From: Lethocerus indicus
Lineage: Eukaryota > Arthropoda > Insecta > Hemiptera > Belostomatidae
Direction: 5' to 3'
Assembly (NCBI GenBank): GCA_019843655.1
Contig: JACDQD010000003.1
Coordinates: forward strand, 8,186,925 to 8,250,924
DNA: 64,000 nucleotides
Under the pieces are notes generated by a model. The model was not told the origin of the DNA and did not search any database. It was given only the letters and a program-made list of their open reading frames with translations. The translations under genes and the position numbers were made by a program. The number at the start of each line of letters is the position of its first letter. Position 1 is the stretch's first letter. Below, piece after piece: positions 11,651 to 24,399 of the stretch.

Positions 11651-14600
11651 TTGACTTCTTGTCGGCTCACTTTGCACGTTGGATCGCGTCTAAATCGCGT
11701 CATCGCTCCGTCTGCATCATTTAGTTTGGCCTTTTATTCTGTCCTCGGAACTTTTCAACTCGGTGCCTAAACACCGCATAATCGTCACATGCAATCCCCG
11801 GTTAAGGCAAATATTGAATGTACCGTAAACCTCTTCAGTTCGCCCCGGTTTCCATCCTCGGTCGGATGTCGATATATCAGGGTGGACGACCCTGCTGCAT
11901 TGCACCATGTTCCTAAGTTTATTTACTTTCTCGAGACATCGACTTTTCGGTTTTAACGTTTTCTTACCTACCTTAACAGTTTCCTGTCTATTGTGAAACA
12001 GTAAGCCAACTTTCTTTCACTGCTTCTAGCACACTCCGTCTGTTATTTTTCTAAAATGTGTTCAACCGTAGTTTTCCCTCTGTGATTCCTTTTCCAGATT
12101 TCTCTTGTCCTCTTTCCCCTTCCCTTTATCTTCTTATTTTCACCCAGTTTGAGCTTATTTATAAGAGTCATTGGTCGGAAGTCGTGTTCCATTATCACGT
12201 TTAAGAGTTGCCTAGCAAGTTTTAGTAAGTGTCCGAAAAGTTTACAATTTTCGTACATTTTTTCGATACATTTCGGATCCGGTCGAATATTAGACCGGCA
12301 ATATTAAGAAAGGATGGGGTAACTTTCATAGCTTGTGCTATAATTAGTACCCGCATCCCCGTATAAGACAACCCTCCGACATCCCTTTTCTGAACCTATA
12401 ACGGACCGAGGAGTCTGGAGGCGGTTCTTCTTTTCCTTTCAGGACTGAAGGATTTATTAAATCCTTCTCCCGGTCTGCAGCGGAGGAAGATGTTAAAAGG
12501 AGGGGGAGTAACGGCTGTTCTGAGTCCGGCCCTGTTTAACACACGTGTTCGCCTGACACCCTGTCAACCGACTTCAAACCGGGGGCCATTTCTTTAACCA
12601 ATATTCTTTCACCTTCCTTTTACTAAATTACCGACCTGTTAGGGCCCAATCATTCGTTCCGTGTAATCGATGTTGCCCCGCTAGATTAATAACTTGTATA
12701 TTGAGCTCAACGGGCTATATGTCAAATTCGAGTCCTACAAATACGGGACTAGTTGTGTTAGCTGTTCGGGATAATACAAAATTGGAAATTCTCTTGAAAT
12801 TTCATTTCGTGGATAACTATTATTAATGGAATAATCCTCGAGGTTCGGAGTGTATATAGGTAAAATTAGCGTTATATATCATTGTCCCCAATATGCATGA
12901 CTTTATTACGCCTGACAGCAACGGAATTTATATTTTAAAATATGATTGTGTTAAAAAAATCTGAAAATATTAATAGTAGTTCATATAGAAATTTACATTT
13001 GATGAACGATTAGATTTTTATCGTAAAAATTATATTCTACTAGTAAGGTGCACAGGGGATGCGAGGTGACGCCTTTGGACCGGAGGGTATGTGTGATACC
13101 ATTTACCAGGTTATCACTTGTTGTGTGTTCTCGCCGGACCCCAACTTCCCCCACCTGTTCAGGTATGCGAAGCCCACTGTATTACCGAAAGAATGCAACT
13201 GACGAAACCGAAACCGGTCTAGTCGAGGACCGAAGAGTCAGAATCCTGGAATCAGAGGAGTGATAAATGGACGTTGTTCCCATTAGGGCTATAGAGCACG
13301 GGCCCAAGGGTTCCCAAATACTATTTGGGAGGCTTGTTTTCCCCGGGACGCTTCTGTAACAATATCGACGTAACCTTAGTCTCGGTTCGGTTCGGTTCGA
13401 CGGCGACGCCTAAATTTACGAGGTCTCGGCTCAAGGCTGGCCGGATGGACGGAGAGAGATTTTTTTTCTTTTTATTATTCATTCCATTCTGTTTGGCATC
13501 TCCTCAAGACCACGCATCCCAAAGACTGACTTTCAATGGGTCCCTTTTGGGCGAAACACTTTATGTTATACGAAACCTTGTTCAGTATACAGGGTGCAGT
13601 TTAATGCCACCTGATGCAGTCGAGTTACTGCACGTAAACACCAGTTCAAAACGTGCCATATACGATGGGAATTCTCTCACTACTGCTTTTCACTGATATA
13701 TAGACAATACTGAAGTTTATTGATGGGCATTTTTTCATTCTACTTCAATTCCTTATTGAAACCATGTAAATATGCAATCTCAAGCCTTAGACCCCAGGGT
13801 TCATAGGCTTGTAATCAGAATTGACTAGATTCTAGGATAATAGTGGAAACAAAATGATTTGCTGTAAAGACAAACATAGCCAGATAACATTTTTGGCTAT
13901 GATGATTCAACCCCAATTCAAACCGTAAATATGATCCGGGGTTAACGAAACCAATTTCCCTAATCCACTTCTCCCATCTTAGGACAAACATAAAAAAGGC
14001 CGGAAACAAAATGCTATAGAAAGGAGAATTGGAGACACAGCTCGATTGTGTCGTGCGCTCTCCTAGAGGCACCGCCGGTCGTGGGTGAAAGTTAAGGACG
14101 TTTCTGAATTTGAATTTCAAATTTTTCGAAGGAACGTTAACTCTCGATTGAGCCCGTGTTCGGCTTGTCGACGTGCCCTGTGCTCACCGTTTCGAAAACA
14201 GTAGGTGTACCCTACCCGGGGCAACACAGCGACGTAATGAGCCACTTGTTAATGGAAAAATACTCCCAACGCAATCCCACCGCTCACCAGTGCCCATCTA
14301 TATTTGGTCACAACAATATTTACCGCCGTATGTCCACAATGAGAACAAAAATAGAAATCTAGAACAAGAACACAATTTCCATTAAAACTCGCTTTATGCC
14401 ACCAAATATTGCCACCTTATATGTGTCTCAATTAAATAATGCACTGGTACAGCCGAAATGCGTAAATACCTCACTTTATTTCTGAAGGTCGTATTTAAAC
14501 TGCATACAAGCGCATTTTTCGCGTCATATAAATTCAGATCGCAGCTCTTTAGATATGGGAAAGTTACCGTACTTAATATCACTTGAATTTAACAAATATT

Positions 14601-16188
14601 TCGTCACTCACTTCAAATTCCCTGTTAGAAAATTCAATTTTTCAATTTCAAGTCTTGTGTGCATTTGGCCCTGAGCTAGAAGCGTATAGTGGTGGAATTT
14701 ATACGCATCCCCTCACTGTCACGACACTGTCACTTTGGACAGAAGAAAGCGGTCTAGCTTAGGACCAAACTGGCGAATGGGAGCACAAAACGCACGAGTG
14801 ATGATTCCCATATACCCCCAAAGACCATACGCCATAAGAAGCTGAAACGACGAAGACGGGATAGACGATGAATTGACGGCAAGATTCACGAATTCGTACT
14901 GTCAGTGCTTGTATTCACCGTTGAGTTAAAATGTACATTTGCCATTAAAAAAATGTTTATCGTTATTTGAAAAAGAATAAATGGTAGGGAACAGAAAAAA
15001 TAATTGTAAATCCTTGTATATCGCAATGCAACGTACTTTTTCCGGCAACGTAAATTATGCGAAGATTTTAATAGAAATTAATGCCGCCCGGTAAACGCGT
15101 ACTCGCGCATGGAACATTAATATTATTCTCGCAGCGCTTTATTTTATAGGAGGCATAATTAGTTGCCGGCCGCAGGGTCCCCCTCCATCCACACCGATAA
15201 ATAAATTTCAGGGCACGTTCCCTCCGCCTACAAGTGTTTAATGTGAACAGGAGCAGATTTTCTAAAGACGGAAACTTGCGTCAAGTCCGCTCCAATATTC
15301 ATAATTATAGAATAATGTTTATACTTCTTTCGGTAACAAACTCCGAAATTCCGTTCAGTGGTGGTGAAGTTCGAGAACTTTAAAACACCAACATTTTGCC
15401 CGGCTGATTTATAACAGCATTGTTGTTATCTACAGGTAGGTTAGATATTTTTTCAGAAATTCTTCTCAATATGTCCAACTTTATCTGAAATAGACGAGAA
15501 CGGGCTGTTTCCCTGCCGTTGATATTGGATATAGAGGCATTAAACCGATTATGAACATAACACTTTATTGCATTATTGATATCCAAAAAAAATCGTAAGA
15601 GTTGATATGTATGAAGTCGTAATGCGAACTAGCGATTTTCCGTCTCCAAAAGGTAATACAAAAAATTGGAGTTATACTGATTTGTATCTGGTCTGCCAAG
15701 TGGAGTACCGTCCCCTTCTGCGCACTCTCATTAAATTTCAACGTTCAAGGGATAATTAGATTTTCTAATGTTGCGCCCCAAACTGAGGAGGGCACAACCC
15801 CCCTCGGAGTGCGGGGAGGACTCCGTCATTCATTGATTTTAAATTCCGACTCATTACCGGCAACTGATCCTTGAAGTAACCCACTAGAAATCAGCCCCTG
15901 CACTCAGTTTTCATCCTGTTCCCCGAGCATACCTTGGGGAGATATCCAGTACGGTGAGAAAAGTAACATTCCGGATTAATCAGTATCGTAATTTCAGAAT
16001 AAATATATCGCTGCATATTATTACGATGTATTATGAATTCCATTCATATTCGAGAACAGATATTGTAATTAATCAACTTTCACAGAGGCAGGGTTGAGAC
16101 AAAAGACGATGGAGAAGCCGCTCGTTGATTTAAAGATGGATAAACTTGAAACACTTAAGGCTTGCCTAAACTTGCCACAGCTGTGTAT
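11650..16188. other. Non-coding DNA, no gene seen
   Basis: No supported gene. Items worth noting are TAGACCGGCAATA at 12,291-12,303, repeated at 23,213-23,225; a GAAACCGGTCTA motif at about 13,210-13,221; and three CGGTT units at about 13,383-13,399. A frame from about 13,445 encodes a hydrophobic, signal-peptide-like start, but nothing else supports it. Confidence 0.5.
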
Positions 16189-16200
16189 ATTTTTGTCTGC
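16189..16200 (+). repeat. Left flanking direct repeat of foldback element
   Basis: ATTTTTGTCTGC, repeated at 16,348-16,359 on the other side of the palindromic element. It is most simply read as a target-site duplication. Confidence 0.6.
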
Positions 16201-16347
16201 TGTAGGTTCGTGATGTTTCTGTCTCCTCTCGCTGGTTTGGTCTTTTGCTAGACCAAATAGCAAAAGACCAAACCAGCGAGAGGAGACAGAAACATCACGA
16301 ACCCACAGTATTCCAACCCCTCGCAGACCACAAAACAGGTATATTAA
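16201..16347. mobile_element. Foldback/palindromic non-autonomous element, copy 1
   Basis: Two 50-base inverted arms (16,201-16,250 and 16,258-16,307) match at 49 of 50 positions around a 7-base spacer. They are followed by a 40-base tail that includes a 30-base stretch (16,308-16,337) identical to 29,077-29,106 in copy 2. The arm core CGCTGGTTTGGTCTTTTGCT also occurs in copies 2 and 3, with one change in copy 3. Flanking 12-base direct repeats suggest insertion by a mechanism making long target duplications. The element has no coding capacity, and its family is not recognised by name. Confidence 0.75.
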
Positions 16348-16359
16348 ATTTTTGTCTGC
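16348..16359 (+). repeat. Right flanking direct repeat of foldback element
   Basis: Second copy of ATTTTTGTCTGC, bounding the element's right end. Confidence 0.6.
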
Positions 16360-18040
16360 CTTTCATATATATTTTAAACAGGAGAAACAGTGACCAATCG
16401 CCGAAACTTTAATGCCCGCCATGATAATTGAAGATTTGGTTGATGATGGTCTCCTGGTGGCTGCGCCCTTCCCTAGACTGCCGATACCGAACCCGCATTT
16501 CACAACGCCGAGAATCCGAAGGAGAGGCTTATAATAACAACAATAATATAGCACCTTTATTATTGTACTCTATATTACTCCATGTTACTCCACGGTGACA
16601 ATTTCTGTAATTACCGAAGAAGAAAAAATTAGCAACGCAAATATATAAATCTAAACACAATTTTGACAGTCAAAAACTGAAATAAACTGTACTGCATAGA
16701 GGACGAACAACCAAAGGGCGATGATTTATTTTTAACTATACGAACCAACTAATGATTTTTTTCCTGCTTAAAATTAGAAAAATCTAACCGCATATATATA
16801 TAAATCAACAAACAGTAGCGCAATAAATCTGAGAATTTATGGCGAAATCGTTAAAATATCGGTCGATCCGTGTTGGGTGATTGTTGTGGAGTGAATAATG
16901 GCGGGTATGCCGGTGGCCCCGGCCTCAGTACCGGATGCCGACACGACTTTAAATAGCCGATGAATAAATCGGATAAATAGGTCTCAGTCACAAGAAGGCG
17001 CGCGCTGATAATTATTTCGCTGCGGCCGCTATCCTCTGTCCGGGTGACTAACGCTTGGACCGCTGACCGACAACACGGATTCCTCCATCCTCCTTCTTTT
17101 AACGCTCCAAAATAAAGCGCCCCCGGATCAGGCCCGAATTAGACCACTTTTTTCAGATCGGTACAGTCCTTGCGACGATTTATATCGCCGCGAGCGCTCC
17201 ATTTTCCTCCGTCGAATCTAAATTACACTGCCGGTGGACGTACTTTAGGGTGTACGGCCGGAATGGGGCCCGGAGAAAATGTTTTTGGGACCTTTGAAAT
17301 TCTGACAATAAATCGAGTGGAAACACGTATCGCGTCTCTTCGTTGTTGAGACCGTACTATTTCTTGACGCGCCCGAGAGAATTTCAAAACGGAACCGCTA
17401 TAAAATTCCAGATTCCACGCATTCGGAGTTGCCCCCGATTGCCTGCTGTCCGTTTGATCAGTCAGCCAACTATGAATATCATGTTACGATAAGCATTGAT
17501 AACACAGTCGATCGCCAAATGGGATCAGCAACGGAACAGTATAATGTGACGCGCCTGAAAATTATACAGTGATAGCGAGTGAACCAACATCGGCGTTACA
17601 ATCCCAGTTAGAAGAATGTCCTATATCCGAAGACTGTCAACAGGTCCTTCCATTTCTGGACTAGTTCGATACTGCCGGTACCGAACTTAAATTACAATGC
17701 CGGGTAATTGGACGAGTGGGATTTAGTGAAATCAATTAAGAAAATTGAGAGTTTATTGAACGTTAGCCTGATAAAAATATGTCGGTAGTAATCAGACTGA
17801 CTGCCGGATTCGATGTTTTCTTTAGAATTGGGCCCGGTTAAAGGTTTGGTAGTACGTAACTGTGTATCTAAATGTTGTCCGGTGAACTGGGAGGTGAAGG
17901 AGTGAAGGAGTGTGGTGAAGCAGGAGGCTGGGGCCCCGTCATGTGTGATAGGTGTGGGCGGCCGGCGAGGTCGTCCAGGCGCCGCCCCTCGCGGCCCCCG
18001 CATTCTCGCTCCTTCTCTATCGGCCACACTCTTTCGCTAT
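16360..18040. other. Non-coding DNA, no gene seen
   Basis: AT-rich then moderately GC-rich DNA. About 17,880-18,030 is CpG-rich and leads into the (TC)n tract. No exon recognised. Confidence 0.55.
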
Positions 18041-18045
18041 TCCCA

Positions 18046-18219
<174 letters not shown>

Positions 18220-21200
18220 CTCACTAGCTCATAGTTTCAATAGGAGTCCTACTCCACTCTGATGAGTCCATCTGTTTTGACCATCTATGGCGGGTTCCTG
18301 TTCGCCGCGTGGGTGTCCCACTATTGCGGCCTCCTCTGCCCTACTCTGCCATTAATTCATTTAATATTTCAGCGTGTGATCTACATCTGATTAGATTTTT
18401 TGGGCGAGGCCGTACCGGTATCTCTAAAGCTTTCGTGCGGGCTCAGCAGACTCTACTCTAATGAAATTTAGAATCAGTCCCTAACAATGAAATTGTTAAT
18501 AATGAACTTTCGAGTTATTAACTCCATACGAATATATAATAGAATTTATGCACGGTTAAAATTTATATATGATAAATACACTAATAGATTTTTATTCCCG
18601 TTTCGCACATAGGGGGGAAATTTCCCTCCAAGTCGTGAGAGTGGTTACAGGTTGTTGACTAATTTGAATTTCGTGTCTACATGTATTACTAGATATTTTC
18701 TAGGATCAGTCGCCCACTGACGTCGATTAGTATATGTACAAAAATAAAAAGTAACATTGTTATTGATGCGTAAACAGGAAATGGAGAAAATATACTCTAC
18801 AATTACCATAATTGTAAACCGTGGAAAGAACAAAAAAAAGCGCGAATATCATTAATTAAAATCAATAGTCGGTTTTCACAAAATAGAGAAATGTAACTAA
18901 ATAATCTAGTATAATTCGTCGGTATAGGTTCACGAATTATAAACGGAAGGATCCATCTCTCAGGCGTATTACAAGCCCGGCAAGAGTCATATCCCCTTTA
19001 ACACGAATAATGCGCGCAGAAGGAGCGCTGGCATCCGGCGCTTTCTTAGCCTTGTTTAACTAAATATGGATTATGCCTCGGCTTCAAAAGTACAAGTCAT
19101 TCTTTCAATAAAAGGCGGTTGGCCCATTGAGCCCGAGTAAATTGCACGGCGACTTCCCACGAGTCGTCCGCTAACTGCGGATCTGTTTACGAACACGCGC
19201 TCATTGCTCCAATCGTGCAATTTCCTCCCGTACCAAATTGCCTCCGCACCCGATCCAGCGGCGGAATTTCAGTTTCTCTTTTTTTTTACCAACGAAGCTA
19301 TTGCAAACAAATTATAAAATTGACGTTAAAACCGAATGGGCCGAGCCTTTTATTTCGTTTTTTCGCCCCGTCGGGTTTATGCGAGTTGAGGCAACGCAAG
19401 GACCCCCGCATTAACATATAGAAAGGGACACGCAAGCGCCCTGTATATCATCTTCCTGCGTATACGCCGTTTAAATCTCCGTTTTGAAAATGTATAAACA
19501 GAAAACGAAGACAAATATTGTGGGCATTACCGAACGATAAATTGCTTACCGGCCCGAGAAATTGTTAGCGGTAAACGGGGAAATAAAAACTTTTAATTAA
19601 ATTTCAATATCGGCGCGAGACGAAAATAAACCAGAACCTACGTAACAATATTGATTATTTTTATAGCGTACAGGACATTCCAAAGGATGATCAATAATTA
19701 TTGACAAACATGCCAAAATAATACGGCAGATTATGAATTGTATTACAAATATAACACAATTTCAGTATTCAGTCCGGAATGATTTTAAAGAGATTTATTC
19801 ATTGCGCAATTGTCAGTACGCAGCTATTCCCCACTCTTTTCCCACAGGCTTTCAGACGCGAAAGTTCCACAGTCGGCTATTTATGAATGAGCCGACCTAG
19901 CGGGGGCCAAAGTTTGATTAAGACAATAATTATCTTTACGTGCGTGTGCTATAGACGATCGAAATCAATTCGTGAAACAACGGATAAACGAATGGAAGAA
20001 GAGAAAACCGTTTTTAATCGTTGACGTTGCTTGTGAGAGTTGCAACTAAAATTGAAGGGGATAATGAACCCCTCGGAAGACCTCGAGGGTTTATAACGTA
20101 ACTTTGTTTTAACAAATTTTCAATGACTTCTTCTCTACTGGCTGGACGGAGCACACAGTCCGATTGGGCTTACTTTTATTCGTACATTCATGATGGGAAG
20201 TATACGAGTTTTGGAAATGATTCATACGAAACCTTCCAATACAAGAAAGGCTGACATCACTTTCGGAGTAGCTTTGCCAATGGCAAAGGCATCCGGTTCG
20301 GATATTCCCTCGACGAAAAACTGAGCACCGACAGTGGTATCGACGTGATATCAACTTCGACCCATCAATATCCATCGTACACGTTCAGTACCAACTGATA
20401 TTGATTTACAATAATATCGATCGTGTTGACTGGTAGTAAAAACGGATTTTTTCGAGCGGTGCATCGCATGATTTAGCCGCACGAGTCAACGCCATACTCG
20501 AAGATAATTAACGAGGGGTTGAAGACCATTATAATCAAACGGGTAATTTTCCTGTCTCCTCTTCATTAGATCGATATCGTCCCTCCGCCAATCTAGAAAC
20601 GTGTTATGCAGAATGACGAGTCGTTAGAGTAACACGACATAACTGATATATAGCACTCGATAAAGAGTGCAGTTCTATATGAGTCGAGCTGAAACAGATC
20701 CCAAATAAAATAGCAGAAGAACGAGGGCAAAAAAGTATACGAGCAATATTTCAAACCTCTTTCGATTAGAAATTCGTATATTCAATCGGTAACTACCAAT
20801 TAAAGTTATTGATTGGGCGGTTCGCGCTTATTTGGCGATAATCTCGACCGCCTTCGGTCGACTAAAGAAACGGTAAATTAAATTCATAAATTATTATCAC
20901 AGTCTAAATTATTATTTATTGGAACACGGCGGTGTCCGGAAAGCGTTAATGGAAAATAATTTTACAGTGAAAGATTAATTTAACCACTGTTAGAGTAACA
21001 GCGAAGTGAAAGTGCCTCGTTATGGTTAAAACTAATATTTCGATATTTCGTGGACCCACAAACGAAATCTTGCCTCTCAATCGGAACATTAAGTGCCAAA
21101 TGTCACAGAAAGAAAATATCTCAATCATAATCACTTAAGGAGAGTGGGAATGAAATTTAGACGAGGGGTAATAAAAAATAAAATTTAGTCCCCTCCAGGG

Positions 21201-21330
21201 GGGGGGGCCGATGATTTGTCGCATCCTTGGGACGACTGTGGTGCAATACGGGTAATAGTGTGAGTGTTCCATCGAGCAGCCCGGTTTGTGTACGTGTGGC
21301 CCAAGTCAGATTTAGTGGCCCCCGCACCCG
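18220..21330. other. Non-coding DNA, no gene seen
   Basis: Alternating AT-rich and CpG-containing DNA with many TAATTA/TTAATTAA-like words (for example near 19,590). It could hold regulatory elements, but none is identified by sequence alone. Open frames are short. Confidence 0.5.
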
Positions 21331-21340
21331 ACTAGCGCGC

Positions 21341-21379
21341 GGGGGCGGCGGCGGGGGCGGCGGGGGGGCGGAGCGGGGG
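21341..21379 (+). other. Strong G-quadruplex candidate
   Basis: Four G tracts of 5, 5, 7 and 5 bases (21,341-45, 21,353-57, 21,362-68, 21,375-79) are separated by loops of 7, 4 and 6 bases. This matches the standard G3+N1-7 rule with longer tracts than required. It sits in a CpG-rich block (about 21,290-21,500). Confidence 0.8.
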
Positions 21380-21499
21380 CAGAGACCCAGATATCGATTC
21401 AATCTCTCTCTCGGCGAGCATCTTAACCGCCCCCGGCCCCGCAGCCTTTCGCCGCTAATAATCGGGCCCGGAGACGCCCCCGCCGTTCCGACGCTTAAT

Positions 21500-24320
21500 T
21501 TTCCCGCCTACCGGAAATTCTGAACGTTATTCCAAAACGGGATCCGCACAAAGGGCAAGGGCCGGGACGGTGGGGGTACGCGGAAAACCGCGGACTAAAT
21601 TAGGTGCCGGATAGAATTTCCCGGGAACCCGTTGTCGTACGCTTCCGGGAAGCGGGCGATAAGCGGACTGTCGTAGGCGCCACCGTTCACCTAATGGATA
21701 CGCAGGTTGTGATAGCTATTTCTTAAAATACAGCGTTCGACTGAAGTCTCGTCACGTCGTGCAGGATAATTACGTATCTTACAACAACCCGAACAACGTC
21801 GTGTGTCCCCCGCCGAGGCGTCTAGGAATCGCCGACTTACAGCTTTCCGCTAAAATGTTCCTAAAGTGAACGGAAGCAACCGATAAAATAGTCATACTGG
21901 CATTGCAGGTTCGGAAAACAATGTATTATTGGCCAGGACGACGAGGAGGTAGAGCTAGAATGTGGAGAGGACTTGATCCTCGCTTGACGATCGGAGGGGG
22001 GTACGGATCGTAAAAACAGATGCGTACGTAAGAAATGAATGTTTATTCAATCAAGCACTACTGGAACGAGTTCCCAACATTGTTCGGATAGTATTTTAAA
22101 ATTATAATACCCGAGGTTATAACTGTGACGCAATTAGTTATTTTGAACTGATGATTTGGACTAGCGTTTTATACGTTTTGTACTAAACATCCGTTAGTTT
22201 TTATTTAACATTTTCTGTAATTTGATCGTGGGACTAAATAACAATTTAGGATAATATTCATCACTAGGAAGAATATATATACATATATATCCGTATTTGT
22301 TTTTCGTGCAATTTTGCTATCTGCTGGTCTTTTTTTCATCCTAAATATTTTAAAGCCTGGAAAATATATTCACTCTTGTAATATATCAACACTGAAGATG
22401 ACAATTTTTAAGCGTAGCAGTATGAAAATGTTTTCTTTTAATTATTAGTATAAAATTTTCCTTTCTGATGGAATTATCCGATGGAAGCGGGCCAATTAAA
22501 TGTAGTTTACTTTATTCTAAGGGCCATTCGTTCCCTCGGTAGTGTACCATTCTTCAAAGTTAGGAATGTAGAAATACTGGGGGACGAGCTGGGGGTCATC
22601 CAGCCGATAAGTCGCCAGCATTGTTTGTTTACTCACATATATTTGAATAACACAATGGTCATGGGAACTTACGAACACGCATCTATGAAAATTTTATAGT
22701 TTGACGGCCTTATTTAATTTATTCTTTCGGTACATAAAAAGCTTATTTAAACTATTTGAAGCAAAAATATTTTGCCACTATACTATGGTTTTCCGACGCC
22801 CGTTAGTTACATGGCCTACATAGTACCATCTCTCCCAATAACGGTGCAGTAAATAATGCTAACAGAATGCTCCATCGGTCCGGCACTTTGTACTATCTGC
22901 TGAACCACAGTGAAAACTCTTCTATGCCAGAGATATGAAACTAGAAACAGGCAAGACCGATAATGTATCGTTATTCTATCCTGAATATTCATACTGAAAT
23001 TTCCCTTTCAACAATTACCGTTCTCTATATTCCATGTGAGAATGATACTATCGGGATTCGACATACTATGACATGTCGGCCTCAGATAGTGTGCCTCAAA
23101 CAAATGAGATTGTTGGAGAGGGCAAGTTAGGGGGACTTGAACTTCAATGACGTTGAAGCCGGAGCCGGATGACGTTGCTGTTGTTGGGAGCGCCGGCCGG
23201 GGTCTCGGCTGCTAGACCGGCAATACACCGAGCCGTGAACTCGGTAGGCTGACCTCAAGCCTCTAGGCCACAACGCTCTCGGTTATATTTAATTCCTTCC
23301 TATTCTCTTTTCAGACTTATTCCGATTTTATTCCCCGCACTGAATTGTGGAACACAAGAATAATATTGTATAAATTAAATTATTAAAATTTGATTACAGT
23401 ACAGACTCATCGAAAAATCGGATATGGCTTTTGGTGTACAGTTAAAGAGTCAGTTGTTGCAGTGCGGGTAGAGAAATTATATTGTTAATACAATTGAAAT
23501 AATACTGATCTGAACTTTTCGAAATCCTACGAAGTCACCGAAATCTGGAAAAAAAACTAGCAGATGCAAGCAGTGTGCTTTCTACGCTATCTACTTGGAG
23601 AATTTACTACGTCAACGTGATATTCTGAAGCAGAGTTTACGCTTCCGAATAGTGTTACACACTGAAAAAAGTTATTCAGAATCGATTTGGGAAAAAAGTA
23701 TTAGAAATCGGCCCGTTCGGCGCTAACCGTTGGACGGCCTCCACATCCGTCAGTTGACAATGGCCTTGTCGAATGCCCATTGTGATCCGAGGCCTAGATC
23801 CGACACCGCTCAGTCAAACGACCCGAAAATATTCGATGCTTCATTTTTATGAACTGCGGATTCTACAGAAAGAATCAGAGCCGGCATTCTAATACTCCTC
23901 GTGAGTTGCCCTGTATCTCAAAACCGAGTTTACTGCCCTCTGAACTCATGGAGTCTTCATTGCCAGGAATACACACAAACGGAGTACTCGGTTCACCTAA
24001 AATGAGTCCACTTTTTAAATTTTAATATTTCAGAGTCGGAAAAAATGTGGAAACAAACAATTTCGGAGGGCCAACTCCTTTCAAAGGTCCATTTCAGATT
24101 AGAACTTCCTGGCCCGACACCGAAATACATTAATGCGAAATGCGGGATTGACGGCTTCGCCTCTCATATTTGAGGTCGCCCGGGGTAATGCCCGGGGACG
24201 AGTTTTGCGAATTGAAAAACGGCCGGGTATTGGGGGCCTACTTTGTTCCGTGCCCCGCATCGGCGTTAGCTGGCTCGGTTAAAAGGGCGGCTCGAAAAAG
24301 GTTGAAAGTTCATATTGAAG
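21500..24320. other. Non-coding DNA, no gene seen
   Basis: No exon recognised. Around 23,200-23,272 lies a cluster of small hairpins: a 5-bp stem with 7-base loop at 23,228-23,244 resembling a tRNA T-arm on the minus strand, and GGTCT/AGACC arms at 23,201-23,218. The rest is unremarkable. Confidence 0.5.
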
Positions 24321-24322
24321 CG

Positions 24323-24356
24323 CCCCCCGACCCCGCCCCGCCTCCGCCCCCCCCCC
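24323..24356 (-). other. C-rich tract, G-quadruplex candidate on minus strand
   Basis: C runs of 6, 4, 4 and 10 bases with short spacers give at least four G tracts of 4 or more on the minus strand. It lies at the edge of a CpG-rich block (about 24,160-24,380). The open frame across it ends in a proline run and looks like a composition artefact. Confidence 0.7.
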
Positions 24357-24399
24357 AATCGTACAAAGGCACCTCCCACCGCTAATAGACCAATGCCAC

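Noticed and set aside
13163..13263. Possible last exon after CCCCCACCTGTTCAG (32 residues ending in stop)
   Set aside because: The acceptor looks good and the tail is charged, but the segment contains the dispersed GAAACCGGTCTA motif and no upstream exon was found. More likely repeat-derived.
13325..13696. Frame with a signal-peptide-like start (MDGERFFFFLLFIPFCLA)
   Set aside because: The hydrophobic run comes from a T-rich tract. No conserved mature protein pattern and no convincing splice donor.
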